From Rhodococcus sp. ABRD24 (GTDB lineage: Bacteria > Actinomycetota > Actinomycetes > Mycobacteriales > Mycobacteriaceae): DNA of 64,000 nt. A model generated the notes under the pieces. That model did not search any database, was not told where the DNA came from, and was given only the letters and a program-made list of their open reading frames with translations. The DNA lies in assembly GCF_004328705.1 (NCBI RefSeq), contig NZ_CP035319.1, forward strand, positions 1,612,001 through 1,676,000. The letters run 5' to 3'. The position numbers were made by a program, and so were the translations under genes. Numbering within the stretch: position 1 is the stretch's first letter; each line of letters starts with the position of its first letter. Of the stretch, positions 8,550 through 17,183 are shown piece after piece.

Positions 8550-11500
8550 GTGTCTCACGGTTTCGACACCCTCCTCATCGCGAATCGCGGCGAGATCGCC
8601 TGCCGCATCATTCGTTCCGCCCGCAAGCTGGGCCTCAAGACGGTCGCCGTCCACTCCGACGCGGACGCCTCCGCAATGCATGTCGAGATGGCCGACGCGG
8701 CCGTCCGGCTCGGCCCGGCACCAGCCGAACAGTCGTACCTGTGCGCCGATCTGGTGATCGCGGCCGCGCTCGCGACCGGCGCTGGGGCGATCCATCCAGG
8801 CTACGGGTTCCTTTCGGAAAAGGCAGAATTCGCGGCCGCTGCCGCTCAGGCCGGTATCGCGTTCGTCGGCCCCACCCCGGACCAGCTGCGCGTGTTCGGC
8901 AATAAGCACACCGCGCGCGAGGCGGCCCGGGCCGTGGGAGTCCCCCTGGTGCCCGGCAGTGGGCTGCTCGAGTCGGTGGACCATGCACTGGTCGAGGCGG
9001 ACCGCATCGGTTACCCGGTAATGCTCAAGGCGGTCGGCGGGGGCGGCGGCATCGGGATGCAGGCATGTTTCACTCCCGCGGCCCTACGCGCGGCTCACCA
9101 GACCGTGCAACGGCTGGCGGCGGCGAACTTCTCGTCCTCGGGAGTGTTCCTGGAGCGCTTCGTCGCCCGTGCCCGGCACATCGAGGTACAGGTGTTCGGC
9201 GACGGTCACGGCCGCACACTGAGCCTGGGCACCCGCGACTGCTCCTTGCAGCGCCGCAACCAGAAGGTGGTCGAGGAGGCGCCGGCTTCCGGGCTGTCTC
9301 CAGAGGTGATCGAGCATCTGCTGCGCTTGTCACGGGATTTGGCGTCGTCGGTGCAGTACCGCTCGGCAGGCACCGTCGAGTTCGTCTACGACGTCGATCG
9401 CTGCGAGGCCTCGTTCCTCGAAATGAACACCCGGCTACAGGTAGAACATCCGGTCACCGAGGAGGTGACGGGGGTCGACCTCGTGGAGTGGATGCTGCGC
9501 CTCGCAGCCGGTGACACGCAGATGCTCGACGGGCTGCCGGAGTCCGGGCCCGCGATCATCGGGCACGCCGTCGAGGCCCGCGTGTACGCCGAGGATCCCG
9601 GGCGCGACTACCGACCCAGTGCCGGAATCCTTACGTCCGTGCAGTTCCCGGATTCGGCCCGCATCGAGACGTGGGTCGGCACCGGCACCGAGGTGAGCGC
9701 GCACTACGACCCGATGCTCGCGAAAATCGTCACCCGGGGCGCCACCCGCGAGGACGCATTCGATTCGCTCGGTGCGGCCCTAGCCGCAACCCATCTGTAC
9801 GGCGTACAGACAAATCTGCCGCAGCTGCGCCACATCTGCGCGGGGCCGGTCGCCGAGCACACCACCGCGTCCCTCACGGACGTGCCGTCGACCGGGCCGC
9901 GTATCGACGTGCTGCGAGCCGGGACGATGACCACGGTGCAGGATCTTCCGGGGCGGATCGGCCTGTGGGAGGTGGGCATTCCACCATCGGGCCCGATGGA
10001 CGACCTGTCGTTCGGCCTCGCCAACACTGCAGTCGGCAACCCGGTCGGCGTGCCCGGTCTCGAGTGCACGTTGCAGGGTCCGCGGCTTGAGTTCTCCGTC
10101 CCGGCGACCGTGTGTGTCACCGGAGCCGACGTGCCGGTGACCGTGGACGGCCTGCCCGCACCGATGTGGGAAGCGATCGACATCGCCGCAGGTTCCGTGC
10201 TCGACATCGGCTCCCCCGCCGGTGCTGGGCTGCGCACGTACCTCGCGGTGCGCGGCGGCCTGGACATCCCACTCTTCCACGGCAGCGCGTCGACGTTCAC
10301 GCTGGGAGGGTTCGGCGGTGTCACCGGCAGAGCCGTCGCCACCGGGGACGTGCTGGGCATCCTCGATGCCACCGACGTTCTCACCGACGCCGCACCGGTG
10401 CCGCTCGACACCCGCCCCGAGTTCACCCACACCTGGCACCTCGCCGTCATGGAGGGGCCGCAGCCCGCACCGTCATACTTCACCGAAGCAGACATGACGC
10501 AGTTCTACGAGACCACCTGGACCACCGCGAGTCACGCCAACCGCACCGGCATCCGCCTCGACGGGCCCAAGCCCACATGGTCACGCCCCGACGGCGGTGA
10601 TGCCGGACTACATCCGTCGAACCTGCACGACAACCCGTACAGCGTGGGCTCACTGAACGTCTCGGGCGACACTCCGATTCTGCTGGGACCGGACGGCCCG
10701 AGTCTCGGCGGGTTCGCCTGCCCGCTGACGGTGGTGAGCGCACACCGCTGGAAGATGGGGCAGATCCGGCCTGGCGACGCGGTGCGGTTCGTGCCCGTAC
10801 ACGACGAGGACGCCGACGCGCTGCGGCGGTCGGATTCCGAGCGCGCGAAGGACTCTCCCGCCGTGCGCATCTCGCGTGGCGACGGTGGCGTGCTGGCGCG
10901 CACCGCCGAGGGTGACGACCGCCCGATGGTGGCGTATCGGCGCGGCGGGGACGACAACATCCTCGTCGAGTACGGGCCGATGACACTCGACCTGGGCCTG
11001 CGGATGCGGGTACACGCGCTGTCGGAGGCCCTGGCGCAGCTGCGAGTCGAGGGCATCGTCGACATCACCCCAGGCGTACGCTCGCTGCACCTGCACATCG
11101 ATCCCGACATCCTTCCGCAGCCGCGGCTCCTGGGGCTGCTACAGGAACTCGAGGAACAACTTCCCGCCACGCACGACCTGGTGGTGCCGAGCCGGACCGT
11201 GCGGCTGCCGCTCTCGTTCGACGACCCGTCCATCGCCGATGCGCTGGACCGATACCGCAGCGGCGTCCGCGACACCGCGCCGTGGCTGCCGTCGAACACC
11301 GAGTTCATCCGGCGCATCAACGGACTCGACAGTGTCGACGAGGTCCGCGACACCGTGTTCGACGCCGAGTACCTGGTCCTCGGTCTCGGCGACGTGTATC
11401 TCGGAGCGCCACTGGCGGTTCCGCTGGATCCGCGCCACCGGCTGGTGACCACGAAGTACAACCCGGCGCGCACGTGGACGCCGTCCGACGCCGTCGGCAT

Positions 11501-12137
11501 CGGCGGCAAGTACCTGTGCGTCTACGGCATGGAGTCGCCCGGCGGCTACCAGCTGATCGGGCGGACGGTGCCGATCTGGTCCGGCTACCGGCAGCGCGGG
11601 CCGTTCGAGGCGGGCAAGCCGTGGTTGTTCCGGTTCTTCGACCGGATCGTGTGGGAGCCCGTCACCCCCGACCAGCTCGAGGAAGCGCGGCTGGAGTCTC
11701 GCGCAGGACGATTCGACGCCGACATCAGCGAGGGGACATTCTCACTCGCCGAGCATCTGGCGTTCCTCGACGCCAACGCGGACTCGATCACGCAGTTCGA
11801 GGCCCGGCAGAGTGCGGCCTTCGAGACGGAGAAACGGGCATGGCATGCGTCCGGTGAGTTCGACCGGAACGAGGCCCCGCCGGTCCCAGAGCCGGATTCG
11901 CCGAGCGTGGACGTTCCACCGGGCGCCGTCGTGATCGAGGCACCGATGGTCGGCAACGTATGGCGCGTGGAAATTTCACCGGGACAACAGGTATCAACCG
12001 GCCAGCCGGCGGTGATCCTGGAGGCGATGAAGCTGGAGATGCCGGTCTCCTGCCCCGAGTCGGGCACCGTCCTACAGGTGCTCGTGGTTCCGGGTGCGAA
12101 GGTCGCGCCTGGAACACCGCTGGCGGTCATCGGCTGA
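8550..12137 (+). CDS. uca: Urea carboxylase (biotin-dependent)
   Basis: A 1195-residue multidomain enzyme that carboxylates urea to allophanate using ATP and bicarbonate. It has an N-terminal biotin carboxylase (about 1-450: LIANRGEIACRIIRSARKLG, GGGGGIGM ATP-grasp loop, EMNTRLQVEHPVTEE), a two-part AHS2/AHS1 (KipA/KipI-like) carboxyltransferase (about 455-1010, including GPMDDLSFGLAN and GGKYLCVYGMESPGGYQL) and a C-terminal biotinyl domain with EAMKLEM, the biotin-accepting Lys being residue 1161. Length and order match urea carboxylase rather than acetyl-CoA or pyruvate carboxylases. The GTG at 8550 follows GAAGGAG. The gene ends 11 bases inside the 3' end of the convergent ligase gene. The partner allophanate hydrolase is not found in the window. 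Confidence 0.95.
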   Translation: MSHGFDTLLIANRGEIACRIIRSARKLGLKTVAVHSDADASAMHVEMADAAVRLGPAPAEQSYLCADLVIAAALATGAGAIHPGYGFLSEKAEFAAAAAQAGIAFVGPTPDQLRVFGNKHTAREAARAVGVPLVPGSGLLESVDHALVEADRIGYPVMLKAVGGGGGIGMQACFTPAALRAAHQTVQRLAAANFSSSGVFLERFVARARHIEVQVFGDGHGRTLSLGTRDCSLQRRNQKVVEEAPASGLSPEVIEHLLRLSRDLASSVQYRSAGTVEFVYDVDRCEASFLEMNTRLQVEHPVTEEVTGVDLVEWMLRLAAGDTQMLDGLPESGPAIIGHAVEARVYAEDPGRDYRPSAGILTSVQFPDSARIETWVGTGTEVSAHYDPMLAKIVTRGATREDAFDSLGAALAATHLYGVQTNLPQLRHICAGPVAEHTTASLTDVPSTGPRIDVLRAGTMTTVQDLPGRIGLWEVGIPPSGPMDDLSFGLANTAVGNPVGVPGLECTLQGPRLEFSVPATVCVTGADVPVTVDGLPAPMWEAIDIAAGSVLDIGSPAGAGLRTYLAVRGGLDIPLFHGSASTFTLGGFGGVTGRAVATGDVLGILDATDVLTDAAPVPLDTRPEFTHTWHLAVMEGPQPAPSYFTEADMTQFYETTWTTASHANRTGIRLDGPKPTWSRPDGGDAGLHPSNLHDNPYSVGSLNVSGDTPILLGPDGPSLGGFACPLTVVSAHRWKMGQIRPGDAVRFVPVHDEDADALRRSDSERAKDSPAVRISRGDGGVLARTAEGDDRPMVAYRRGGDDNILVEYGPMTLDLGLRMRVHALSEALAQLRVEGIVDITPGVRSLHLHIDPDILPQPRLLGLLQELEEQLPATHDLVVPSRTVRLPLSFDDPSIADALDRYRSGVRDTAPWLPSNTEFIRRINGLDSVDEVRDTVFDAEYLVLGLGDVYLGAPLAVPLDPRHRLVTTKYNPARTWTPSDAVGIGGKYLCVYGMESPGGYQLIGRTVPIWSGYRQRGPFEAGKPWLFRFFDRIVWEPVTPDQLEEARLESRAGRFDADISEGTFSLAEHLAFLDANADSITQFEARQSAAFETEKRAWHASGEFDRNEAPPVPEPDSPSVDVPPGAVVIEAPMVGNVWRVEISPGQQVSTGQPAVILEAMKLEMPVSCPESGTVLQVLVVPGAKVAPGTPLAVIG

Positions 12138-13779
12138 GGCGCTGCTCCGCGAGTACCTTGACGGATCCCTTGGCGACCTTGCCGCCGGGCGCCAGCGGGA
12201 GCTCGTCCACGGTGACGACATGCTCGGGGATGTACTCGCGAGTGACGCCCTGTGCGGCGAGCCACGTGGACAGCTCATCGGCGGTCAGTTCGGTGCCGTC
12301 GGCAGTCACCACGACGGCGCACACCTTCTCGCCGAACAGGGCGTCGTGCACACCGACCACCGTCACCATCGTGACCGCCGGATGAGCGCGGACGTACTCC
12401 TCGACCTCCACGGCCGAAATGTTCTTGCCGCCGCGGATGATGATGTCGGCCTTGCGGCCTACCACCCGGAGGCGTCCGGCCGCGTCGATCTCGACTACGT
12501 CGCCGAGCAGCATCCAGCCGTCGTCGGTGTACAACTCGACGTTCGCGGCGTCATCGTCCCAGTAGCCATGGCACATCAGGGGGCCGTTCACGCCGGGCTG
12601 GCCGCGGCGCTCGGCGCCGAGCACCTCTGTGCCCGCGTCGTCGAAAACCCGGACCTGCGCCTCGTCGACCACGTGCCCGCACGTGCGCAGGCGGGTGTCG
12701 GCGTCGTCGTCGACGGTCGTGACGCTCACCGCCCCGGTTTCGTTGGAACCGTAGAACTGGAGGACGGCGGCACCGGTCCGCTCCTCGAACGCGAGTGCTT
12801 CCGAGTACGGCACCGCCTCGCCGCCGGTGAACATCGCGCGCAGGGAGCCTAGATCGGCGGACTGTGCCCGCTCTGACCGCAGCAGCATCTTGAACTGCGT
12901 ACTGACACAGTTCAGTACCGTCACCCGCTCCCGCTCGAGCAGGTCGACCATGGTGTCGGCGCTGAACCGTTCGACCACCACGTTCGGCGCGCCGAGCAGC
13001 GCTGGCAGGAAGTGTGACGTCCACAGCCCGAAGCCGAAGGGCGCCGGCACCGCACCGAAGAAGACGTCGTCGCCGGTGAGCCTCCCGGACCGAACAGCCA
13101 GCTCGGAGAAGCCGATCCAGCGCCGCTCGGTCTGGGTCACCAGCTTCGGCCGCCCGGTGGTGCCGGACGTGGAGTTGAGCAGCGAGACGTCGTCGACGCC
13201 GAAACGCGGACTGGTGGCGTCGAATCGCCGGTCGGTGATCTCGACCGGTTCGCTGGCGGCGTCCTCGACCTCCACGGAGCCGAGGTCGTCCACGTAGATC
13301 ACGTGTTCCGGTCCGCCGGTCCGCTCCCGCAGTTCCGCGACGAGGGCCGCGGTGTCCTGCCCGCGCAGCGACCGTGTGGTGATCAGCGTCCGGCACCCGG
13401 CACGGGTGCTCAGGTGCGCCACTTCCTTGACGCCCGAACGTGATCCGATACCGACCGCGATCCGACCGGTGCGGTATGCGGCGCACAGCGCGGCATGGAA
13501 GACCATCGTGTCCGGCAGGTACAGCGCGACGGCGGACTCCTCACCCACCGCCGCTAGCGCCGACGCGATCCGATCGGCGGTCGAGTCGTAACTCGCCCAC
13601 GAGATCCTCGAGTCCGGCGTGATGAACGCGATCCGCTCGCCGATCGTGAGAGCCCAGTGCCGCACCAGCTCACTGACGCTCAAACCGTCGAGCTTGCGTG
13701 GATCGACCGCGAAGTCGCCGACCTCCAAGTCGCCGAGCTCGCCGTCCGCGGTGGTCGAGAATCGTTCGGTCACCGTCAC
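12127..13779 (-). CDS. AMP-forming acyl-CoA ligase-like enzyme
   Basis: A 550-residue ANL-superfamily enzyme. Motifs are the phosphate loop NSTSGTTGRPKLV, the adenine-binding YGSNETGA, the hinge region GDVVEIDAAGRLRVVGRKAD followed by IIRGGKNIS, and a C-terminal catalytic Lys in LAPGGKVAKG. It should activate a carboxylic acid to the acyl-AMP and transfer it to CoA. The substrate cannot be read from sequence; the layout is similar to benzoate/aryl acid-CoA ligases and to generic fatty-acid ligases. The GTG start overlaps the stop of the upstream ABC ATPase by 4 bases (GTGA), so it belongs to the transporter operon. The simplest reading is import of an organic acid followed by CoA activation. 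The 3' end overlaps the urea carboxylase 3' end by 11 bases. Confidence 0.85.
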   Translation of the reverse strand: MTVTERFSTTADGELGDLEVGDFAVDPRKLDGLSVSELVRHWALTIGERIAFITPDSRISWASYDSTADRIASALAAVGEESAVALYLPDTMVFHAALCAAYRTGRIAVGIGSRSGVKEVAHLSTRAGCRTLITTRSLRGQDTAALVAELRERTGGPEHVIYVDDLGSVEVEDAASEPVEITDRRFDATSPRFGVDDVSLLNSTSGTTGRPKLVTQTERRWIGFSELAVRSGRLTGDDVFFGAVPAPFGFGLWTSHFLPALLGAPNVVVERFSADTMVDLLERERVTVLNCVSTQFKMLLRSERAQSADLGSLRAMFTGGEAVPYSEALAFEERTGAAVLQFYGSNETGAVSVTTVDDDADTRLRTCGHVVDEAQVRVFDDAGTEVLGAERRGQPGVNGPLMCHGYWDDDAANVELYTDDGWMLLGDVVEIDAAGRLRVVGRKADIIIRGGKNISAVEVEEYVRAHPAVTMVTVVGVHDALFGEKVCAVVVTADGTELTADELSTWLAAQGVTREYIPEHVVTVDELPLAPGGKVAKGSVKVLAEQRLSR

Positions 13780-14489
13780 TGCTCCACTGTCGCTTCCATC
13801 ATGCCCATCGACTGCTGGTACGCGGCGTCGAGCGACGGAGCGTCTCCTCGGGTGTCGACGATCCGGCCACGCTGCATCACGTAGCCACGCTGGACCACCG
13901 ACTTCAGCGCCGCCAGCGCAGGTTCGGCGATCAGGACCGTCACGCCCTCGGCCGCGAGACCCGCCACCAGCGAACGCAGTTCGGCGACGATCTTCGGTGC
14001 CAGGCCCGTCATCATCTCGTCGAGCAGTAACACCTTCGGCGTGGCCAACAGCGCCCGCCCCAGCACCAGCATCTGCTGTTCGCCACCGCTGAGGACACCG
14101 GCGTAGCTGCCGGATCGCTCGCGCAGCACCGGGAACCGGTCGAACGCCGAGTCGATCGCATCCTTATTCAAGCCGAGCAGGTCGGCGCCGACCTGCAGGT
14201 TCTCACGCACCGACATCTTCATGAACAGCTGTCGGCCCTGTGGGACGTACGCGAAGCCCTCACGGACCCGTTGCAGCGCGGGCAGGCCGTCTACGCGGCG
14301 GCCGTCCATCGTCACCTGCCCGGTTCCGCGGACCGAACCGTAGACCGTCCCGAACAGACTCGACTTGCCGGCGCCGTTGGGACCGACGATCGCCGTCACC
14401 GTCCCGGACAGCGCCGTGAAAGAGACATCGTCGACCGCGAGAGCCGATCCGTACCGGACCTTCAGGTGCGTCACCTCGAGCGTGGTCAT
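13776..14489 (-). CDS. Branched-chain-type ABC transporter ATPase (LivF-like)
   Basis: A 237-residue ATPase with Walker A GPNGAGKSS, Q-loop region GFAYVPQGRQLFMKMSV, signature LSGGEQQMLVLGRAL and Walker B VLLLDEMMTGLAP. In Walker B the usual EPSxGL is EMMTGL, so Pro after the catalytic Glu is replaced by Met; the catalytic Glu itself is kept. The usual switch His is replaced (VLIAEPALAAL instead of VEQN), which may lower ATPase efficiency. Start and end overlap neighbours by 4 bases. It pairs with the LivG-like ATPase immediately upstream. Confidence 0.9.
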   Translation of the reverse strand: MTTLEVTHLKVRYGSALAVDDVSFTALSGTVTAIVGPNGAGKSSLFGTVYGSVRGTGQVTMDGRRVDGLPALQRVREGFAYVPQGRQLFMKMSVRENLQVGADLLGLNKDAIDSAFDRFPVLRERSGSYAGVLSGGEQQMLVLGRALLATPKVLLLDEMMTGLAPKIVAELRSLVAGLAAEGVTVLIAEPALAALKSVVQRGYVMQRGRIVDTRGDAPSLDAAYQQSMGMMEATVEQ

Positions 14490-15256
14490 GACACTTCCTC
14501 TCCTGCACCGAAGTAGACCTCACGCATCGCGTCGCTGGCGAGGCATTCGGCGGGCGCGCCGTGAAACGCGACGGATCCGAAGTCGAGCAGCACGACGGTC
14601 GTCGCGAGTTCGGCGATGAGGTCGACGTTGTGGTCGACCAGCACGACGCCGCGACCCTGCGCCTGAATCTTGCGCACCGCCCCGGCGATCGCCGCGATGC
14701 CCGTGTGGTCGGCGCCGGCGAACGGCTCGTCGAGCAGCAGCACCTGCGGATCCGTGGCCATCGCGCGCGCCACCTCGACCAGGCGCTGCCCGCCGAGGCT
14801 CAGTTCGCCGCAGGCGCTGGTGGTGTCGTCGATCGCGTACTCGTGCGCGACGGCGCGCGCCCGGTCTGCGGTGGCGTCCCAGTTCTCGAACGGCCCCTTG
14901 AGCGCCCACCACAGCGAATGCAGCGTTGTGCGCATCCGGCGTCCGTACAGCGCGGGCACGATGTTCTCGACGGCGCTCAGTTCCAGTGCAAGCTGCGGAT
15001 GTTGGAAGGTGCGGGACAGCCCGTGCCGGGCCCGCTTCTCGCTCGGCCCGGTCAGCGTGCGACCGGCCAGGCGCACGGTGCCGGAGTCCGTCTTCTGCGT
15101 CCCGAAGATGCAGTCCACCAGCGTCGTCTTACCGGCACCGTTGGGGCCGACCAGACCGACCACCTCGCCGGGGGCGACGGTGAACGAGACGTCGTCGACG
15201 GCACGGACACCGCCGTAGTTCTTGGTGAGGCCCGAGACCTCGAGCAGCACGCTCAC
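14486..15256 (-). CDS. Branched-chain-type ABC transporter ATPase (LivG-like)
   Basis: A 256-residue ATPase with Walker A GPNGAGKTT, HGLSRTFQHPQLALELS, signature ELSLGGQRLVEVARAMA (LSLGG variant of LSGGQ), Walker B VLLLDEPFAGADH and H-loop VVLVDHNVDLI. The GTG at 15256 was chosen because it gives VSVLLEVSGLTKNYGG, the normal ABC start, and overlaps the upstream permease stop by GTGA; a longer frame upstream encodes only the permease in another frame. It works with the LivF-like partner to energise the two permeases upstream. Confidence 0.9.
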   Translation of the reverse strand: MSVLLEVSGLTKNYGGVRAVDDVSFTVAPGEVVGLVGPNGAGKTTLVDCIFGTQKTDSGTVRLAGRTLTGPSEKRARHGLSRTFQHPQLALELSAVENIVPALYGRRMRTTLHSLWWALKGPFENWDATADRARAVAHEYAIDDTTSACGELSLGGQRLVEVARAMATDPQVLLLDEPFAGADHTGIAAIAGAVRKIQAQGRGVVLVDHNVDLIAELATTVVLLDFGSVAFHGAPAECLASDAMREVYFGAGEEVS

Positions 15257-16293
15257 GTCCGATCCCTTCCTTGCTCGCTCGAACCTCCGCGGCCGGTCAC
15301 CTTGTCTAATGCCGCACTCACCCAGCCGATCACGCCACCCGGCGCGACGATGAGGATCAGCAGCACCGCGGCGGCGAGCAGCAGTTCGCCGCTGCCCTGG
15401 TATCCGGGCATGTTGAGAGTCACGATCACGACGATGAGCGCACCGAGCGGGGCGCCCCACGCGCTGTTACGTCCGCCGATGATCGGCATGAAGATCGCCA
15501 GGAACACGATGCTGAGCGTGAAGGTCTCGGGCGTGACGGCCTGCACGGACACTGTGAACAGTGAGCCGCCGGTCGACGCGATCGCCGCACCGATCGCGAG
15601 CGCGGTCACCGTCAGGTGGGCCGGGTTGACCCCCGACGACCGGGCGGCGTTCTTGTTGTCCCGCGCCGCCCGCACGGTCAGGCCCCACACCGACTTCCGC
15701 ATCCGGTCGACGATCACCGCGATCGCACACACGAACAGGATCGCGAGCACCACCAGGGCGTAGCGCGGTGGCTGCCACCCGAACAGCCTGACGGCCTCGA
15801 CGCCGGAGATGCCGGCCGAGCCGCCCGTGAAGCTGGGGCCGTCGATGAGCCAGTGCTCGAAAGCGATTCCGAACAGCAGCGTGACGGCGGCCAGATAGAA
15901 GCCGGACAGCTTCTGCGTCGCGAGCGCGAGGATCACCGCGGCCACTGCCGCGACGAGGGCGCCGATCACCCAGCCCCACCACATCGACAGCCCGGTCTTC
16001 GCCGAAATGAGAGCGACGGCGTACGCGCCGATCGCGGCGTAGGCGCTGTACGCCATCGACAGCGACCCGGCCATGACGAACGGGATGTACATGCCGAGTG
16101 CGATCAGCGAGTACGTCGCGGCCAGGAACACGAGGTCCTGCCGATACAGGCTCGGACCCATCCACACCAGCACCCCGGCGACGACGACGAGCGTGATGCC
16201 CGCCTCGATCGCGATGTTGGTGAGCGACCGGCGTGCCCGCGCGGGACGTGCCGGCGCTGCCGCCTCCGACGGCGGTGACGTGAGAGTCGACAT
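15253..16293 (-). CDS. Branched-chain-type ABC transporter permease (LivM-like)
   Basis: A 346-residue membrane protein with roughly nine hydrophobic segments and the LivM features YSLIALGMYIPFVMAGSLSM and the coupling loop SVWGLTVRAARDNKNAARSSG. The first 30 residues are a Pro/Ala-rich cytoplasmic extension. The ATG at 16293 shares one base with the stop of the LivH-like gene (TGATG), and the C-terminal tail (KVTGRGGSSEQGRDRT) is hydrophilic. It forms the channel with the LivH-like protein. Confidence 0.9.
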   Translation of the reverse strand: MSTLTSPPSEAAAPARPARARRSLTNIAIEAGITLVVVAGVLVWMGPSLYRQDLVFLAATYSLIALGMYIPFVMAGSLSMAYSAYAAIGAYAVALISAKTGLSMWWGWVIGALVAAVAAVILALATQKLSGFYLAAVTLLFGIAFEHWLIDGPSFTGGSAGISGVEAVRLFGWQPPRYALVVLAILFVCAIAVIVDRMRKSVWGLTVRAARDNKNAARSSGVNPAHLTVTALAIGAAIASTGGSLFTVSVQAVTPETFTLSIVFLAIFMPIIGGRNSAWGAPLGALIVVIVTLNMPGYQGSGELLLAAAVLLILIVAPGGVIGWVSAALDKVTGRGGSSEQGRDRT

Positions 16294-17168
16294 CAGACGC
16301 GGACCTTCCTCGAGAGCAGGCCCTCCGGCCGGAAGGCGAAGAACACCAACGCGATCAGCAGGATCGCGGTCTGTGCGGCACTGGCGCCGAAGTAGTACGG
16401 CGCGAACACCTGCACGAAGCCGAGCAGCACACCGCCGATCAGCGGCGCCCAGCTGCGTCCGGTGCCGCCGATCACCAGGGCGATGAAAGCCGTGAGCGTC
16501 CACGACAGCCCGCTCGTGAACTGCACACCCGCCTTGGGCGCGAACAGCAGTCCGGCGATGGCGGCGATGAGTCCGGCGACGGTGAAGGCAACCAGGCGAA
16601 CCCGGTTCACCGGAAGTCCGAGGACACGCGCGGCCTCCTGATTGTCACCGACCGCGCGCAGCAGCCGGCCCGTCTGCGTCGCCTGCAGCCACAGCCCCAC
16701 CACGACGAACACGACGACGGTGCCGACGATCAGGACGATCGACGAGCTGTCGACGGTGGCGTCGGCGACGGTGACCGGCTGAAAGTCGAACAGCTGCTGT
16801 CCGGGCAGCGGCGTGCGGCCGAAAATGGTGCCGGCCAACTGCTGCACCCCGAACAAGACCGCGGTGACCGCGACGAGCGCGGGCAGTTCGCCACGGCCCG
16901 AACGCTTCTGGACCTTTTGAACGACGAGCTTCTCGGTGATCACCGACAGCGCCATACCCACGACGAGGCCCAGCAGCAGCGCGAGCCACAGCGGGACGCC
17001 GTGGTCGACGACAACGAAACTGCACGCCATCGCCGCGGCCATCGCGTACGGGCCCATCGCGAAGTTGAAGAAGTCCGCTCCCACCACCACGAGGTACATG
17101 CCCAGGGCGATCAGCGAGAAGAAGGCGCCGATCTCGAGCGCGGCGAGCCAGAGTTGAGGATCAGTCAT
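16293..17168 (-). CDS. Branched-chain-type ABC transporter permease (LivH-like)
   Basis: A 291-residue permease with about eight hydrophobic segments. Identifiers are FSLIALGMYLVVVGADFFNFAMG at residues 16-38 and the cytoplasmic coupling loop QTGRLLRAVGDNQEAARVLGLP. It follows the binding-protein gene by 15 bases and precedes the LivM-like gene without a gap. The GAGAG purine run before the ATG serves as ribosome site. Confidence 0.9.
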   Translation of the reverse strand: MTDPQLWLAALEIGAFFSLIALGMYLVVVGADFFNFAMGPYAMAAAMACSFVVVDHGVPLWLALLLGLVVGMALSVITEKLVVQKVQKRSGRGELPALVAVTAVLFGVQQLAGTIFGRTPLPGQQLFDFQPVTVADATVDSSSIVLIVGTVVVFVVVGLWLQATQTGRLLRAVGDNQEAARVLGLPVNRVRLVAFTVAGLIAAIAGLLFAPKAGVQFTSGLSWTLTAFIALVIGGTGRSWAPLIGGVLLGFVQVFAPYYFGASAAQTAILLIALVFFAFRPEGLLSRKVRV

Positions 17169-17183
17169 CAGTTCTCTCCTTCG

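Noticed and set aside
15257..15460. Long N-terminal extension of the LivG-like ATPase
   Set aside because: The extension is an out-of-frame reading of the LivM-like gene; the GTG overlapping its stop gives the standard ABC start.
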